Positions 46,040 through 55,999 of a stretch of DNA of 64,000 nt are shown one piece after another. The notes beneath the pieces are model-generated. The model saw only the letters and a list, made by a program, of their open reading frames with translations, ran no database searches and had not been told where the DNA came from. Origin of the DNA: Forficula auricularia (lineage: Eukaryota; Arthropoda; Insecta; Dermaptera; Forficulidae); assembly GCA_024734495.1 (NCBI GenBank), contig JALMQS010000106.1:396633-460632 (forward strand), in the 5' to 3' direction. Made by a program: the position numbers and the translations under genes. How positions within the stretch are numbered: position 1 is the first letter of the stretch; every line of letters begins with the position of its first letter.

Positions 46040-46225
46040 TAAAATAAACTGTCTCAGTTTTTAATCTGTAAACTCCTGAAGATGGACTAATAACCCGAAA
46101 TATATTGTCTGTATAAACCTCTTTGAGTTTTATTTCATTCATTGAGAAACTACACTCCCTTTACTTTATTAATTAATATCATGTTTCACCTAAAACCCAC
46201 ACCACTTTCCCTAAGTAATATAGTC
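46040..46225 (+). mobile_element. Ribozyme-like core plus conserved tail
   Basis: CTGAAGA (46076-46082), T, GG/CC stem, GAAA (46097-46100) and a GTC downstream, then the tail GTTTCACCTAAAACCCACACC at 46181-46200. Right part of a palindromic retroelement whose left part may be 45425-45680, split by the Helitron. Confidence 0.55.
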
Positions 46226-46539
46226 TCTAATATACATATATATATATTTATATTCACTATATATTTATATATTAATTTTCATCAAAAAGAGGACAATCTC
46301 ATTGATTTTTTTTTACAATGGAAGATGTTTCGAACAAGTTCTCGATGTCAAGTGAAACAAACTTTGGAAAAGTATAGCAGCCGAAGGAACCAGCAGAAAA
46401 TATCGAAAAGAAGAAAGATATCTTCAGCTGAAAATAAAGCAAGGTGTAAAACAACCCTAAGTAAGCCGAGATAAAAGTGGGCTTCTCCTTGGAACAATAA
46501 TTCAGCGTCCGGAATTGCGAAGCATTATTCGTGTTTTTC

Positions 46540-47070
46540 AACGCGCGGCGAAAGGAACTTGAATTTTCTCGCTCTTTTCGTGTTTCATCTTTGTTGGATT
46601 CCTCTTCCGTTTATCCCCATTTCCTTTGTATTATCGTTTCCTCTTCCCGTACAACCGCTTGACATCAAACGCCTCCCATCTCACCAAAAGATTGGACTGG
46701 CGTATTCGGTGGGAATCGCTAATGATGACCTTTTTAGCGGTGTAATTAACAGGGAACAGGGAACGAGGCAGGGGACAGTGTACAAGCCAACTGTGGCTTC
46801 TAGCCCCCTCCCTCGGCGGCGGCGCCATGTCGGGTGACGTCACCGATCCCCACCCCACACCCCCTCGCGGAGGAGAGGAGGAACTGGCTGGCGGCGCATG
46901 CAACTCCGAGGCTCAGTCGCAGACGGAGCTCCGAACTGAGAGCATCAGAACTAGAAATCCTCCGTCATGCCTGTCAGCGCAGTTGTGTTCCATGTGGCCC
47001 CCTAGTGCCGTGACCTGTGCAGTGTTAATGTGCAAGTGAATAGTTCCCTGTGTCTCTTAACGACATCACA
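46540..47070 (+). promoter_or_regulatory. Promoter/5'UTR region of the Elbow-family gene
   Basis: A sharp change to GC-richer, CpG-containing sequence with CGGCGGCGGCGCC and a palindromic TGACGTCA (46836-46843, CRE type). It ends in the short exon that carries the start codon. Short upstream frames (for example ATG at 46827) would lie in the leader if transcription starts farther left. The start site itself and a TATA box are not identifiable. Confidence 0.55.
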
Positions 47071-47133
47071 ATGCTCACTTCAAGTGCCAACCAATATCTG
47101 CGACCAGAATATCTTACGCCACTTCCAACCACG
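47071..47133 (+). CDS. elB: Elbow/Noc-family repressor, exon 1
   Basis: Encodes 21 residues starting MLTSSANQYLRPEYLTPLPT, the conserved N-terminus of Elbow-type proteins. The ATG is preceded by ACATCACA (A at -3). The exon ends at ACG|GTAAGT (donor GT at 47134), leaving a phase-0 junction, and splices to TTG GAC GCA at 51512. The join restores the family sequence LPTT-LDAKKSPLALLAQTC. No other exon is required between them. Confidence 0.93.
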
Positions 47134-47832
47134 GTAAGTTCGTCCGCCTATACAGTCGAGTGACCATCTGTCTTTCATATCATACTAGATATACAGAATT
47201 AGTTAGTGATACATCTCGCTTTGAGAGTCCTTCTACGAAGGCCCATGGAATATTTAATCTGAGACCATCGGCCGCGTTAGGGATTCAACTTGATTGGTGT
47301 TTGGAGGCCATCAAGGCGGGCAGCATGCAAGCAAGCACACCAGCAAGCAAGAAGGGCATGGAATTTCAAGTTAGCAAGCAAGACCTCGTGGGTAGCTAGT
47401 AGGCGGGGCTATTTTCAGCTCCGCCCCCGCGACTCTAATCCCTCCCCCGCAGCGGACCAGGTTCCGCCTTCGATATTATTTATTAGACAAATTATCCAGC
47501 TCAATTCACAAACGAATTCCGTTTTCCTTCTATTTTTCTCTCTCACCTTAATGGAGAACTAAAAGAAAAATTGAGGTTCGGAATTTCTCTTTCCTTTGAT
47601 CGAAAATTTCAGCTGAAATAAAAAATAACGAACGCTCTTTAAAAACAGTCAGAGAAACAGATCAAGAACATTCATATAAATCGATATATTTATTTTTATT
47701 TTAAAGTTATTTGAATAGATTTTGATTTGCCGAGAGTAGTAGAGTTGTTTATTCATAAGGGAAAATCACTGAGGTTGTCTGCTTGATCAAATAAACATAT
47801 ACATAACACAACTATATATATAATTAAAATTG

Positions 47833-47885
47833 ATTTGTTAGACTATAGTTTTGAAGGGTTGACCTTTATCGTCAGCCTTTCAATT
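47833..47885 (-). ncRNA. Hammerhead-ribozyme-like core
   Basis: Minus strand: CTGACGA (47875-47869), unpaired base, AAGG/CCTT-type stem II, CAAAAC (G-to-C at the first base of GAAA), TATA loop and GTC. Stem III A-C/G-T pairs are intact, giving the best stem III of the set. Confidence 0.45.
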
Positions 47886-48084
47886 AGAAATATTTTATCT
47901 GTTATTTCATTCCATGGGTTCAATTAACCGATTCGATATAGATAAATTCGTTTTGTAGTAATAACAAGGTAGTCACATAACAAATTAATTTCATTTGCTA
48001 TGTGGCTAGATTGCTATAAAACAAAAACGAATTTATCTATATCCAATTGGGTAAGTGAACCCATGGGATTAAATAACAGATAAA

Positions 48085-48135
48085 AGACTGGTGATGAAGA
48101 TCAAAACTTAGAAAGTAGAGTCCATAACAAATAAT
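48085..48135 (+). ncRNA. Hammerhead-ribozyme-like core, decayed
   Basis: CTGGTGATGAAGATC, AACTTAGAAAGTAGAGTC: one base inserted or shifted in CUGANGA, GAAA kept, GTC kept at 48119-48122. Inverted partner of the core at 47833-47885. Confidence 0.35.
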
Positions 48136-48189
48136 TTTATATATTCGTTATATTTATGTTTGTTTATTCGCATCAAACAGAGGAGAACC

Positions 48190-49480
48190 TCATTGATTTA
48201 TTTCCAAAATTATTATTATTATTATTATTCTCCTTTTCGCTCCTTTTGAATGAGGTTTGTTTTGTACTATACATTGACTGTAAACAGCAGAGATGATAGG
48301 TTCTATTATTATTGTCTTGTTGAGGGAAGGTTCGGGAACCCCCGGACCCAGCAGTATTGCCTTCTGTACCATCGTGATAACCACCCTTCCAGGAATGCCT
48401 AGGCCTTTAGGTCTATTAGGGAGCGTCCTCGGGACGACATCAGTCGCAGACATGACAAGGGGCACTATCAATACTCTATCTTGTCTCCTCATTTTCTTAA
48501 TTCCTTCTGCGAGCTCAAGATACTTATATAATTTTTCGCCATAGGCTTTTTGGAGGCTATGCGTATTTGGAATGGTGATGTCAATAAGGTATGTCATTTT
48601 GCTATGATGAGTACAATATCAGGTCTATTCGCAAGAATAGTCCTGTCTGTCAGCACGAATCGGCCCCAATATAGCCTACAACCATTATTTTCAAGTACAC
48701 TTTCCGGAGTATAATCATGATACGGAACTCTGTTGTTTATTAGTTCATGGTGAAGAGCAAGTTCTTATTAGATAACTTTTGCCATCTGATTGTGCCTATG
48801 AGTATAATCCGTACTGGCGAGGAGACACGATGTTGTTTGTTTGTGCAGAAAATATTCTCGAAGATTTAAAATCTGTTTCCTGTGCAGCTGACGTAGGTCA
48901 TTAAGTCCTCCATCCTCTCTATCAAGCACAAATCGTTCAATTGTAGATTTAGGGTGATTGGCTCTCGCATTAGTGAAGTTTACTCTTATTTTTCTCTCAA
49001 GATCATCTAAGTCTTATTTTGTCCAGCGAATTATTTCGAACTTGTACATGAGTGTTGCAACTGCCCATGAATTGATTGTTTTGCATAAACTCTTGCCCGA
49101 TAGTTTACTTTTCAGCAAAATTTTGACCCTATCTATAAATTTCTTGGAAGTGAGTTGCTTCATGGTTTTGTGTTCTATGCTGAGAGCTTGCTGCACTCCC
49201 AAGTATTTGTATGTATCTTCCTCATTCAGTGGATCAACTGTTTGTTCATCTTCAAAAGTGAATCCAACAGAGTGCTGAATTCCTCTTCAAATACTTATAT
49301 TTCTACAGTTATCAAGTCCAAAAGACATGCGGACATCCGCGGAAAACACACTTCCACCAGGCTTAAAAGTGCTCGAAGTTAAGCCTCCTTAGCTGTACAT
49401 AGTTTAAAATCATCCATATACAGCAAGTGTGTTATTTTCTCAACAATTGCACCCCCTTTGATTTCAAATCCATATTATAT
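48190..49480 (-). pseudogene. R2/R4-type LINE: RT end plus restriction-like endonuclease
   Basis: Read from 49480 down with frame changes: KSKGGAIVEKITHLLYMDDF with the RT catalytic YMDD (about 49440-49400); GVQQALSIEHKTMKQLT and CKTINSWAVATLMYKFEIIRW (49202-49020, RT thumb); the TDYTHRHNQMAKVI segment after it; then YTPESVLENNGCRLYWGRFV and NRPDIVL (PD motif of the restriction-like endonuclease, about 48640-48610); TYLIDITIPNTH and KYLELAEGIKKMRRQD (48600-48490). Ends in an AAT repeat tail at 48207-48230. Several stops and frameshifts; upstream RT is missing. Being in the opposite orientation within intron 1 it does not affect the host reading frame. Confidence 0.85.
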
Positions 49481-50140
49481 TATTATTATTAAAAAAGTTA
49501 CAAAGGTACAATCTTAGAGATCCCATTAACCATTTCGTTTTTGATACTATAAACTAATAATAATTATAACCCGTGAAGCTATCTTTGGAAAATTAATTTT
49601 AATAAATATTCCGGTGAAATGAATCAAAATTCAAAATCCAACCCCTTCATAGGATTTGATAAACATTCACTCTCCACTCAATCCTGATGCAAAGGAACCA
49701 AATTCTTCTTTTTATTTCCCCTTTAGCTCAAATTTGTTCTGTAAGATTTCTCTTTTTTATTTCATTTTTGGAACCACTGGACACTATCATTTGAAAGAGT
49801 ATAGGCAAACGATTTCCTTTACTTGAAAATTATCCAGTTCACTTTATTATATATGCAAAAGATCTATAAAATTTTCATATATACTCGTGTATATACATAT
49901 ACCAGAATTCCTGTATAAGTGTAAGCTAACACTGAACGATATCAAATCGTAATCTTAATTTTCCAAAAATATGATGGCATTTTGAAACAATCACTTGAAT
50001 TATTGCAGTACCTTTTTTTTTTGGTTTCGATTTTTTTTAATTTATCTATTTTTAAACTTTCTCATGAGAAAAGGCATCTATTTAGTATATTATATTATAC
50101 TTCTCTAATTCCCTCTTTAGTAATCAAGCTGTTGAAGCTT
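49481..50140. other. Intronic AT-rich DNA
   Basis: No element ends recognised. Confidence 0.4.
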
Positions 50141-50162
50141 TTATTTTTGTGATTGATTTGAT

Positions 50163-50272
50163 TAAAGTTTGAATTTTTATTTAAATCACACATGATTAAT
50201 TATAATTATTTATTGAAACAAATAAATAATTATAATTAATCATGTGTGATTTAAATAAAATTCAAACTTTAA
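50163..50272. repeat. Perfect long hairpin
   Basis: About 50-base arms (AAAGTTTGAATTTTTATTTA and inverse) around an 8-base loop. No recognised family. Confidence 0.75.
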
Positions 50273-50559
50273 TTCCTCTTTATAAATCTTTCTAATATGA
50301 AATTCTGAATTTTTTTTAAATTTATTTAAAAAACATAAGGACAGAAATGCACTAATATAAATCCAGACACTTTTTTTGACTAATATTAAAATAGAAATAT
50401 ATAATTAAGAAAAATTATATTACTTACCTCTAAATTAAATTATATTCTTCGTCAGTCTAACATCCAAAAATTCAATTTAATAATTCTACTAATAATTATA
50501 TATTGAAAGTAAAATATTCATTTGTTTTGAAGAAATTAGTTTTTCTAGTATATTCTAAT

Positions 50560-50863
50560 AAATACAAATCTTTTAAAAAATAGTCTTCAAATGTGTAATA
50601 AAACCCAAACGTTTCGGGAGAATTTCTCCCTTTATCAATGGAATTTCCAAACCGTTAAAAAAGAAAAAAGTTGCTTTTCTAATGAATATAAATAATGCAA
50701 CACTTATAATAATAACATATAACACTTATATTCATTAGATAAAGCAATTTCTTTTCTTCTTTTTTTAACGATTTGAAAAATTTCATTGATAAAGAAATTC
50801 TCCCGAAACGTTTGGGTTTTATTAAACGGTTGAATATTGTTTTTTAAAAGATTTGTATTTATT
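50560..50863. repeat. Long palindrome with ribozyme-like cores
   Basis: Arms 50560-50698 and 50722-50863. Each arm holds ATTGATAAAG..GAAATTCTCC and CGAAACGTTTGGG (50605-50640 on the minus strand, 50785-50825 on the plus strand): stem II and GAAAC of a hammerhead-like core with TTGATAA in place of CUGANGA. Confidence 0.6.
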
Positions 50864-51112
50864 TTAATTATAAAACAATCAATAATTTTTTTCACTATAT
50901 ATAATATATTATATTCATTACAAATCAAAATTCATAGTTATATATTAAATAAATTAATTATGTAACCTTTTAATGCATGGGGTGTAATTTATTACCAACC
51001 CCAAAAGATAAATCTAAAATAGTAATTAAAAGTCTTGATTTTCAATCCGAATTTTTGAAAAAAACAAAAAAAAATCTACCAAAGGAATAACTATTTGGCC
51101 AATAGTCTAAAG

Positions 51113-51343
51113 CAGGGGTCCCCAAACTTTTTAAGAGATAGGACCACATGTAAACATGGTAAACTATGGGCGGGCTAGATATAACATATTATACGGACAT
51201 TATATTAATAATACGCTATTATATGACATTAATATTTAATACAGTGAATATTTGTGAATTAATTCTGTAGTAGCCGTGGGCCAGATGAAAAATTTTCAAG
51301 GGTCGGATTTGGCCCGCGGGCCGCCGTAGTTTGGGTACCCCTG
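51113..51343. mobile_element. hAT-type MITE close to exon 2
   Basis: 231 bp, ends CAGGGGTCCCCAAAC and GTTTGGGTACCCCTG-type inverse, perfect 8-bp duplication GTCTAAAG (51105-51112, 51344-51351). It lies 168 bases upstream of the splice acceptor of the last exon. Confidence 0.93.
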
Positions 51344-51511
51344 GTCTAAAGCAACACCTTCTGAAATTTTCGAATATATACAGACTTTTTAAAAAACTTC
51401 ATCATCGGAATACCATACAAGTCTAAAATATCAAATTGTAATTTAGTTTTATCTCAATTAAATCTCTGGACACCAAATTAATTTGCTTTTTGTTTTTTTG
51501 TATGATTTCAG

Positions 51512-52951
51512 TTGGACGCAAAAAAGAGCCCCTTGGCTTTGTTGGCGCAGACATGCAGTCAGATTGGAGCAGACACGCCTAATAACAAACCCCTTATTCC
51601 TCCACTGGAGAAATCAAGCAAAAGTGGAAAATCAGATACACCACGTGAAAAAGCGTCACCTGCTTCCTCTGTTAGCAGTAACTCAATGACAGATGTTGCT
51701 GCTGTCAAGTCAAGTTTCAAACCGTATGATAGTTGTAACACGAGTAATACTCCTTCTGCGAGAGATAAGCTAGATTCACCTGAAGAACGATCAAATGCAT
51801 GTTCAAACAGCAGTAACAATGGCCATTCAGGAAGTTCTTCACAAATATCTAATCGGGTTCGAACACCTGTCTCAAAAGGACCAACACAGGCACGATGCTT
51901 AAGTAACCAAAGCGCCACTTCACCCCGAGCATCTCCAAATGTTGGTAGAAAGACACCCGCCTCCTTACCCAGTAATACGAATCCAGTAGTATCAACACAT
52001 AATACTGGTGGCACATCTTTATCGGAGCATATTAAACCTAGTGCTACCAGTCCAAGCAAATCTATAGCATATATGACTTCTGACCCTAGTCTGAAAGATA
52101 TACCACTGGGAACATTTAAGCCTCTTAGTTATTTAGGCGGATATCCTAGTACAGGTCATTTTCCAATAGACATGATGACAGGAGGACTTGTCAGTCCCCA
52201 GCCTCATATGAAACCTGGACTTAACCCATATATGAGCTATGCAAGAATGAAGACTTCTACTGGAGCTGATACTTTAGTGCCTGTTTGCCGTGATCCTTAT
52301 TGTACAGGCTGTCAACTTAGTTCCCATTTATTAACCTCAACTGCAACAGGTGCTGCAGGAACAGGCTCCACTACTCCTACTGGTGGTAAAACTACTCCTG
52401 CTACGTCCACAACTCCATGTCCTGGCGGTTGCGCACAGTGTGATCATGCAACAACAAAAGCAGGCTTTCTTCCACCAACAAGTGCTGCTGCAGCCTATGC
52501 TCACGCACAATTAGCAGCACTGGCTGCTGCCTCACAAATACCTTATATGTGCAGCTCTCTTGGTAGTTCAGAAGCTGCAGCCGCAGCAGCAGCTGCCGCA
52601 GCTGCTTATGGAAGTAATGGTTCTTCTGCAAACGTAGGGAAAAGATTTCCTGGAGCAGATGATTTGATTAGAAGTGCTCACAGCTCAGCAGATTCTCTCT
52701 CTCTTCTAAGTCCTCCAGGTCTACCTGCCAGTCACCCATTATTTCATAGAACTTATCCTACCCCACCATTAAGTCCTCTTGCTACTGCGAGATATCATCC
52801 ATATAGCAAACCACCTTTCTTTCCACCTTCCTTATCGGCCGCATCGTCTCTTGGATTTCCTCTACATCCACATCCAGGTCTGCCACCGTATTTTTCACCT
52901 TATACTCTTTACGGTCAAAGACTGGGTTCTTCATCGGCCATGCATCCATAA
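51512..52951 (+). CDS. elB: Elbow/Noc-family repressor, exon 2, zinc finger disrupted
   Basis: Last exon, 479 codons; with exon 1 the protein has 500 residues. Visible in order: the Sp/buttonhead-like box SPLALLAQTCSQIG (27-40); FKPY (90-93), the Groucho-binding motif of this family; a long Ser/Thr-rich stretch; MNPYMSYARMK-like block; CRDPYCTGC (280-288) and CPGGCAQC (324-331), both family hallmarks; AQLAALAAASQIPYMC (to C368); a run of 11 Ala (376-386); GKRF (397-400); then the conserved C-terminal block with HPLFHRTYPTPPLSPL and the end SSAMHP. Family members have one atypical C2H2 finger between IPY.C and the C-terminal block; here only its first Cys and GKRF can be traced, and the second Cys and both His are absent. 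Known members are nuclear repressors in limb, tracheal and eye/ocellus patterning. The N-terminus favours Elbow over Noc, but that choice is less certain than the family. Confidence 0.95.
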   Translation: MDAKKSPLALLAQTCSQIGADTPNNKPLIPPLEKSSKSGKSDTPREKASPASSVSSNSMTDVAAVKSSFKPYDSCNTSNTPSARDKLDSPEERSNACSNSSNNGHSGSSSQISNRVRTPVSKGPTQARCLSNQSATSPRASPNVGRKTPASLPSNTNPVVSTHNTGGTSLSEHIKPSATSPSKSIAYMTSDPSLKDIPLGTFKPLSYLGGYPSTGHFPIDMMTGGLVSPQPHMKPGLNPYMSYARMKTSTGADTLVPVCRDPYCTGCQLSSHLLTSTATGAAGTGSTTPTGGKTTPATSTTPCPGGCAQCDHATTKAGFLPPTSAAAAYAHAQLAALAAASQIPYMCSSLGSSEAAAAAAAAAAAYGSNGSSANVGKRFPGADDLIRSAHSSADSLSLLSPPGLPASHPLFHRTYPTPPLSPLATARYHPYSKPPFFPPSLSAASSLGFPLHPHPGLPPYFSPYTLYGQRLGSSSAMHP

Positions 52952-53600
52952 AATAATAAGTCCTGAACATTTTTTTATTACAAATGTTAAATAAAATATA
53001 TATTCACATTGTTTTAAATTTTGAAATAATTCCTAATTACTTTCTAAATAAATAAAAACAAATATATATAGAAATAAAAATATATTTATTTATATAAATG
53101 TATTTGCTTTTAATTTATTCTAAATTTATTTTATGTATTTTTAATTTATTACGACTTTTCTAAAATGTATATATTTTCTTGACTGGCACTGATTGTTAGT
53201 GATTGATATCTTTTATGAATGTACAGAATATATAATTCGCCTTGAAAAAGGCAAATAGCTTGTAAATAAAAATTACAGGAGGCCTCTATCTCAGGATATT
53301 GTAAGACATGAAATATACCAAAAAAAAAAAAAAAAAAATAGCCAAGCATAAAATAAATTCAAATGAATTAAAAAATGAATAAATAAAAATAAAAAAAAAA
53401 AAACGAACGAACAAGGTCCTTGAGCTCAATGGCTCATTAGGTCCACGTTGCTTTAAAGTGTCCTCTCAGCCTATGCTGTAAAATATACTTTTCCATGTAA
53501 TTAATGTATATTTGTTTATATTTTTGTTACATGTAACCAAAGTTATATATTCATTTTTTATTTGCTCTATAAATTTATTCCTTTCTTCGTGATATATCTA
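52952..53600 (+). other. Probable 3'UTR of the Elbow-family gene
   Basis: Begins after the TAA. First AATAAA at 52990-52995, with more at 53047 and beyond, so alternative polyadenylation is possible. TGTAAATA (53261-53268) is a Pumilio-type site. The 3' end is not defined by sequence alone. Confidence 0.5.
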
Positions 53601-54740
53601 TTATTAATTTTATATACATATATATATATATTTATATATATGATAAATGAAAATTAATTCTTTATCAAATTTTCATTACTATAAGCGGATTAATTTTTAT
53701 AGGCAATCTCACTTTCTATTTTTGATTGACGTTATTTGTTATATCAATTATATATATATATATATATATATATTTATTTATATATATATATAGTGCAATT
53801 TTTAGAGCTTTAGTATAGAATAATCAAGGAGTCATTTCAGGCATAGCCTCATTTCCTAATAGAATCAAAAGAACTATTTTTCAAATTACAATTATTTATA
53901 CCTTAGAATCTCGAGAGATTTCCAATCCAAAAATGAAACTATTTTAAAAACAAATCGCAATGTATTCATCTCCTCATTGTAGGTATTCTATTCTTTAATG
54001 ATGGAAAATTGTTTGCTTATAAATCTAGCATATCATTCATCCATTTCTCATTGTGCGTGCAATCTGGTTATTTTCATCGTTCTGGGATCTCACAAGACAT
54101 TGGAATCGAGATTCCTTTCATGAACAACAAAAAATAAATTATAATAAATAAACTAATAAATAAATATCGATCATTCTAGCTAGTCGAGTTTTACTTAATT
54201 TTATCAAATCAATTTTTAAAGATAAAAAAGAACAAAGAAAAACCTTTATGTACCATACCATAGTATATTGATTAATGTAATTTGTGAAGATGCATGTTAA
54301 TATTGAATTGTATCTCTTGTTATATTTTTTATTTCATTTAAAACAAAACTATAAATATACAAAAATCAAATGATAAATGATTCACTGCTTTTTACTTTAT
54401 GAACCCTTTAACATGTTATATCAAATATTTATAAATAAAATTGTGTAGCTATTTAAAATATCTTAGATAGGGGAAAATGAAATCATAAAATAAATAAATA
54501 AATCATTAGAAAAATTACAGGTTAACAGATTAAAAAATAAGTGAGTTTAAATCTGTCAGAAAGGTAGGTACATTATGAATATACTAAGCATTTGAAATGT
54601 CTACATAAGGACTTAGAAAAGACTTAAAAAATAAGTTATTTTTTCAAAAGTGTACTCTCGTTAAAAAAATTAACATAATGAATAAAAAAAAAAAAAACAC
54701 AATTCTATGGTCACAATCTTAAGATTTTGGCAGAAAATAT
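53601..54740. other. AT-rich DNA with TA microsatellites
   Basis: TA runs at 53619-53642 and 53748-53793. No gene. Confidence 0.45.
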
Positions 54741-54754
54741 GTTTATGTTGAATG

Positions 54755-54840
54755 TCAAAGGGCTTCATCCCCCCGGGAGTTGAACCCGAGTGCCGGGCAG
54801 TTAGTCTAACCCTCGAGAAATCTCTCTCCGACTATATAAG
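54755..54840 (-). repeat. tRNA-like SINE fragment
   Basis: Minus strand GGTTAGACTAACTGCC and CGGGTTCAACTCCCGG, a good T-arm-like stem-loop. A second piece of the same sequence is at 55378-55425. Confidence 0.5.
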
Positions 54841-54904
54841 TAAATAGATAATAAGTAAAAATATATTTAGGTGGGTTTCACAAATAAAACAAATATATGT
54901 TTTG

Positions 54905-54960
54905 AGTTTTTATCTCGATATATATTTCGGGTTATGAGCCCATCATCAGGAGTTACAAAA
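54905..54960 (-). ncRNA. Hammerhead-ribozyme-like core
   Basis: Mirror of the plus-strand core: CTGATGA (54949-54943), T, GGG/CCC, GAAA, TA stem III, TC, GAGATAAAA. Confidence 0.6.
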
Positions 54961-54974
54961 AGAAAACTGTTTTC

Positions 54975-55030
54975 TTTTGTAACTCCTGATGATGGGCTCA
55001 TAACCCGAAATATATATCGAGATAAAAACT
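54975..55030 (+). ncRNA. Hammerhead-ribozyme-like core
   Basis: CTGATGA (54986-54992), unpaired T, GGG/CCC stem II (54994-54996 with 55004-55006), GAAA (55007-55010), TA-only stem III, cleavage position after C55018. Stem I: CTC before the core pairs with GAG after it and, past mismatches, TTTT with AAAA. All core bases agree with CUGANGA..GAAA..UH; the unusual point is the unpaired base at position 10.1. Confidence 0.6.
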
Positions 55031-55504
55031 CAAAACATATATTTGTTTTATTTGTGAAACCCACCTAGAAAAATATATTTTTACTTATTATCTATTAAAA
55101 TGTTTCACCTAGAACCGACACCAAATTCTTTAAAGATTATATAAGTAAAGTAAAAAATTTTCAGTCCATTCAATTTGATCGTAAAATCAAAAATTTAGCT
55201 TAAGCTGAAAAAAATTTCAGGGACGGACCATTCAATTAAAACAAAGATGTGAGTGTCTTTTTTCAGAAAAATAGATGGAATTTTTTCAAAAAATCAACTC
55301 ACTGGTGGAACCATATATATTTAAAAAATACAAATCTATGGTCACAATCTAAGATTTTAGCAGAAAATATGTTTATATTACATGTCAGAGGGCTTCATCC
55401 CCCCAGGGGTTGAACTATTTTTCTTAAAAATACACACACATAATTATTATTATTATTTAATATATAGGAAAACCTTGTAAAAAACTTATGATGAACATTT
55501 AATT

Positions 55505-55625
55505 GATTTAATTGAAAAGTTTTTGTTTTGCCGAGAGTAGCAGAGTTGTTGATTCACAAAGAGAAACAAAGAGGTTGTCCTCTGCTTGATGCAGAGGACA
55601 ACCTCTTTTGTTTCTCTTTATAATT
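55505..55625. repeat. Outer-arm hairpin of the palindromic family
   Basis: GCCGAGAGTAGCAGAGTTGT, then arms 55553-55590 and 55590-55620 with almost no loop (GAGGTTGTCCTCTGCTTGAT and inverse). Confidence 0.65.
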
Positions 55626-55999
55626 TAATTGATTATCCTTGCAAATATTGTATTAAAAAAGAACTTCGTACCGGATTTGACCCAAGATCCTTAGGTTCCC
55701 ATTGAGTTATGGAATTTCTATTAAAATTCTTATAAATTGAAGAATGAGTCGTAATTTTTTTCAATTTTTTTTCTATTATTTAGCTCAAGTCATTTCTAAA
55801 AGCCGACAAGTAAGAAAAATCATTTAAAAAAGCGAGGAACCTGAAAATGTGTGAGAGGTAATCTGAAAGCAAATAGGCACGTAACGCTATACTTATAAGC
55901 CTAGAAAGTCTAATAGCGGGTAGAAACACTTAGGGGCTGAATGTTTCCATGATGCTCCAAACACAAGGAGGAGCAGGGAAACAATCAAAATTCACTTAA

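Larger units (their letters stand above)
47721..48205. mobile_element. Ribozyme-bearing palindromic element, copy B
   Basis: Nested symmetric layout: outer arms 47727-47805 and 48135-48200, hammerhead-like cores 47840-47885 (minus) and 48085-48135 (plus), inner hairpin arms 47930-47978 and 48000-48065. The inner hairpin holds ATAGATAAATTCGTTTTGTA and its inverse. Most complete copy of the family in the window. Confidence 0.7.
47134..51511 (+). other. Intron 1 of the Elbow-family gene
   Basis: 4378 bases, GT at 47134-47135 and TTTTTTGTATGATTTCAG at the acceptor (AG 51510-51511). The first 330 bases keep balanced composition; the rest is a trap for mobile elements (ribozyme-like palindrome, LINE relic, two hairpins, hAT MITE), all non-interfering with splice sites. 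Confidence 0.9.
54868..55140. mobile_element. Ribozyme-bearing palindromic retroelement, best copy
   Basis: A near-perfect palindrome (54871-55068, centre about 54969) with an intact hammerhead-like core on each strand, then about 30 bases and the tail GTTTCACCTAGAACCGACACC at 55100-55120. Because the arms are so alike, both strands give the same 65-codon frame, which is meaningless. Confidence 0.75.

Noticed and set aside
51559..52059. 166-codon minus-strand frame opposite exon 2
   Set aside because: It is the antisense of a serine-rich coding exon with strong family homology on the plus strand; no features of its own.
54867..55068. Two identical 65-codon frames on opposite strands
   Set aside because: A direct result of the perfect palindrome, not evidence of coding.
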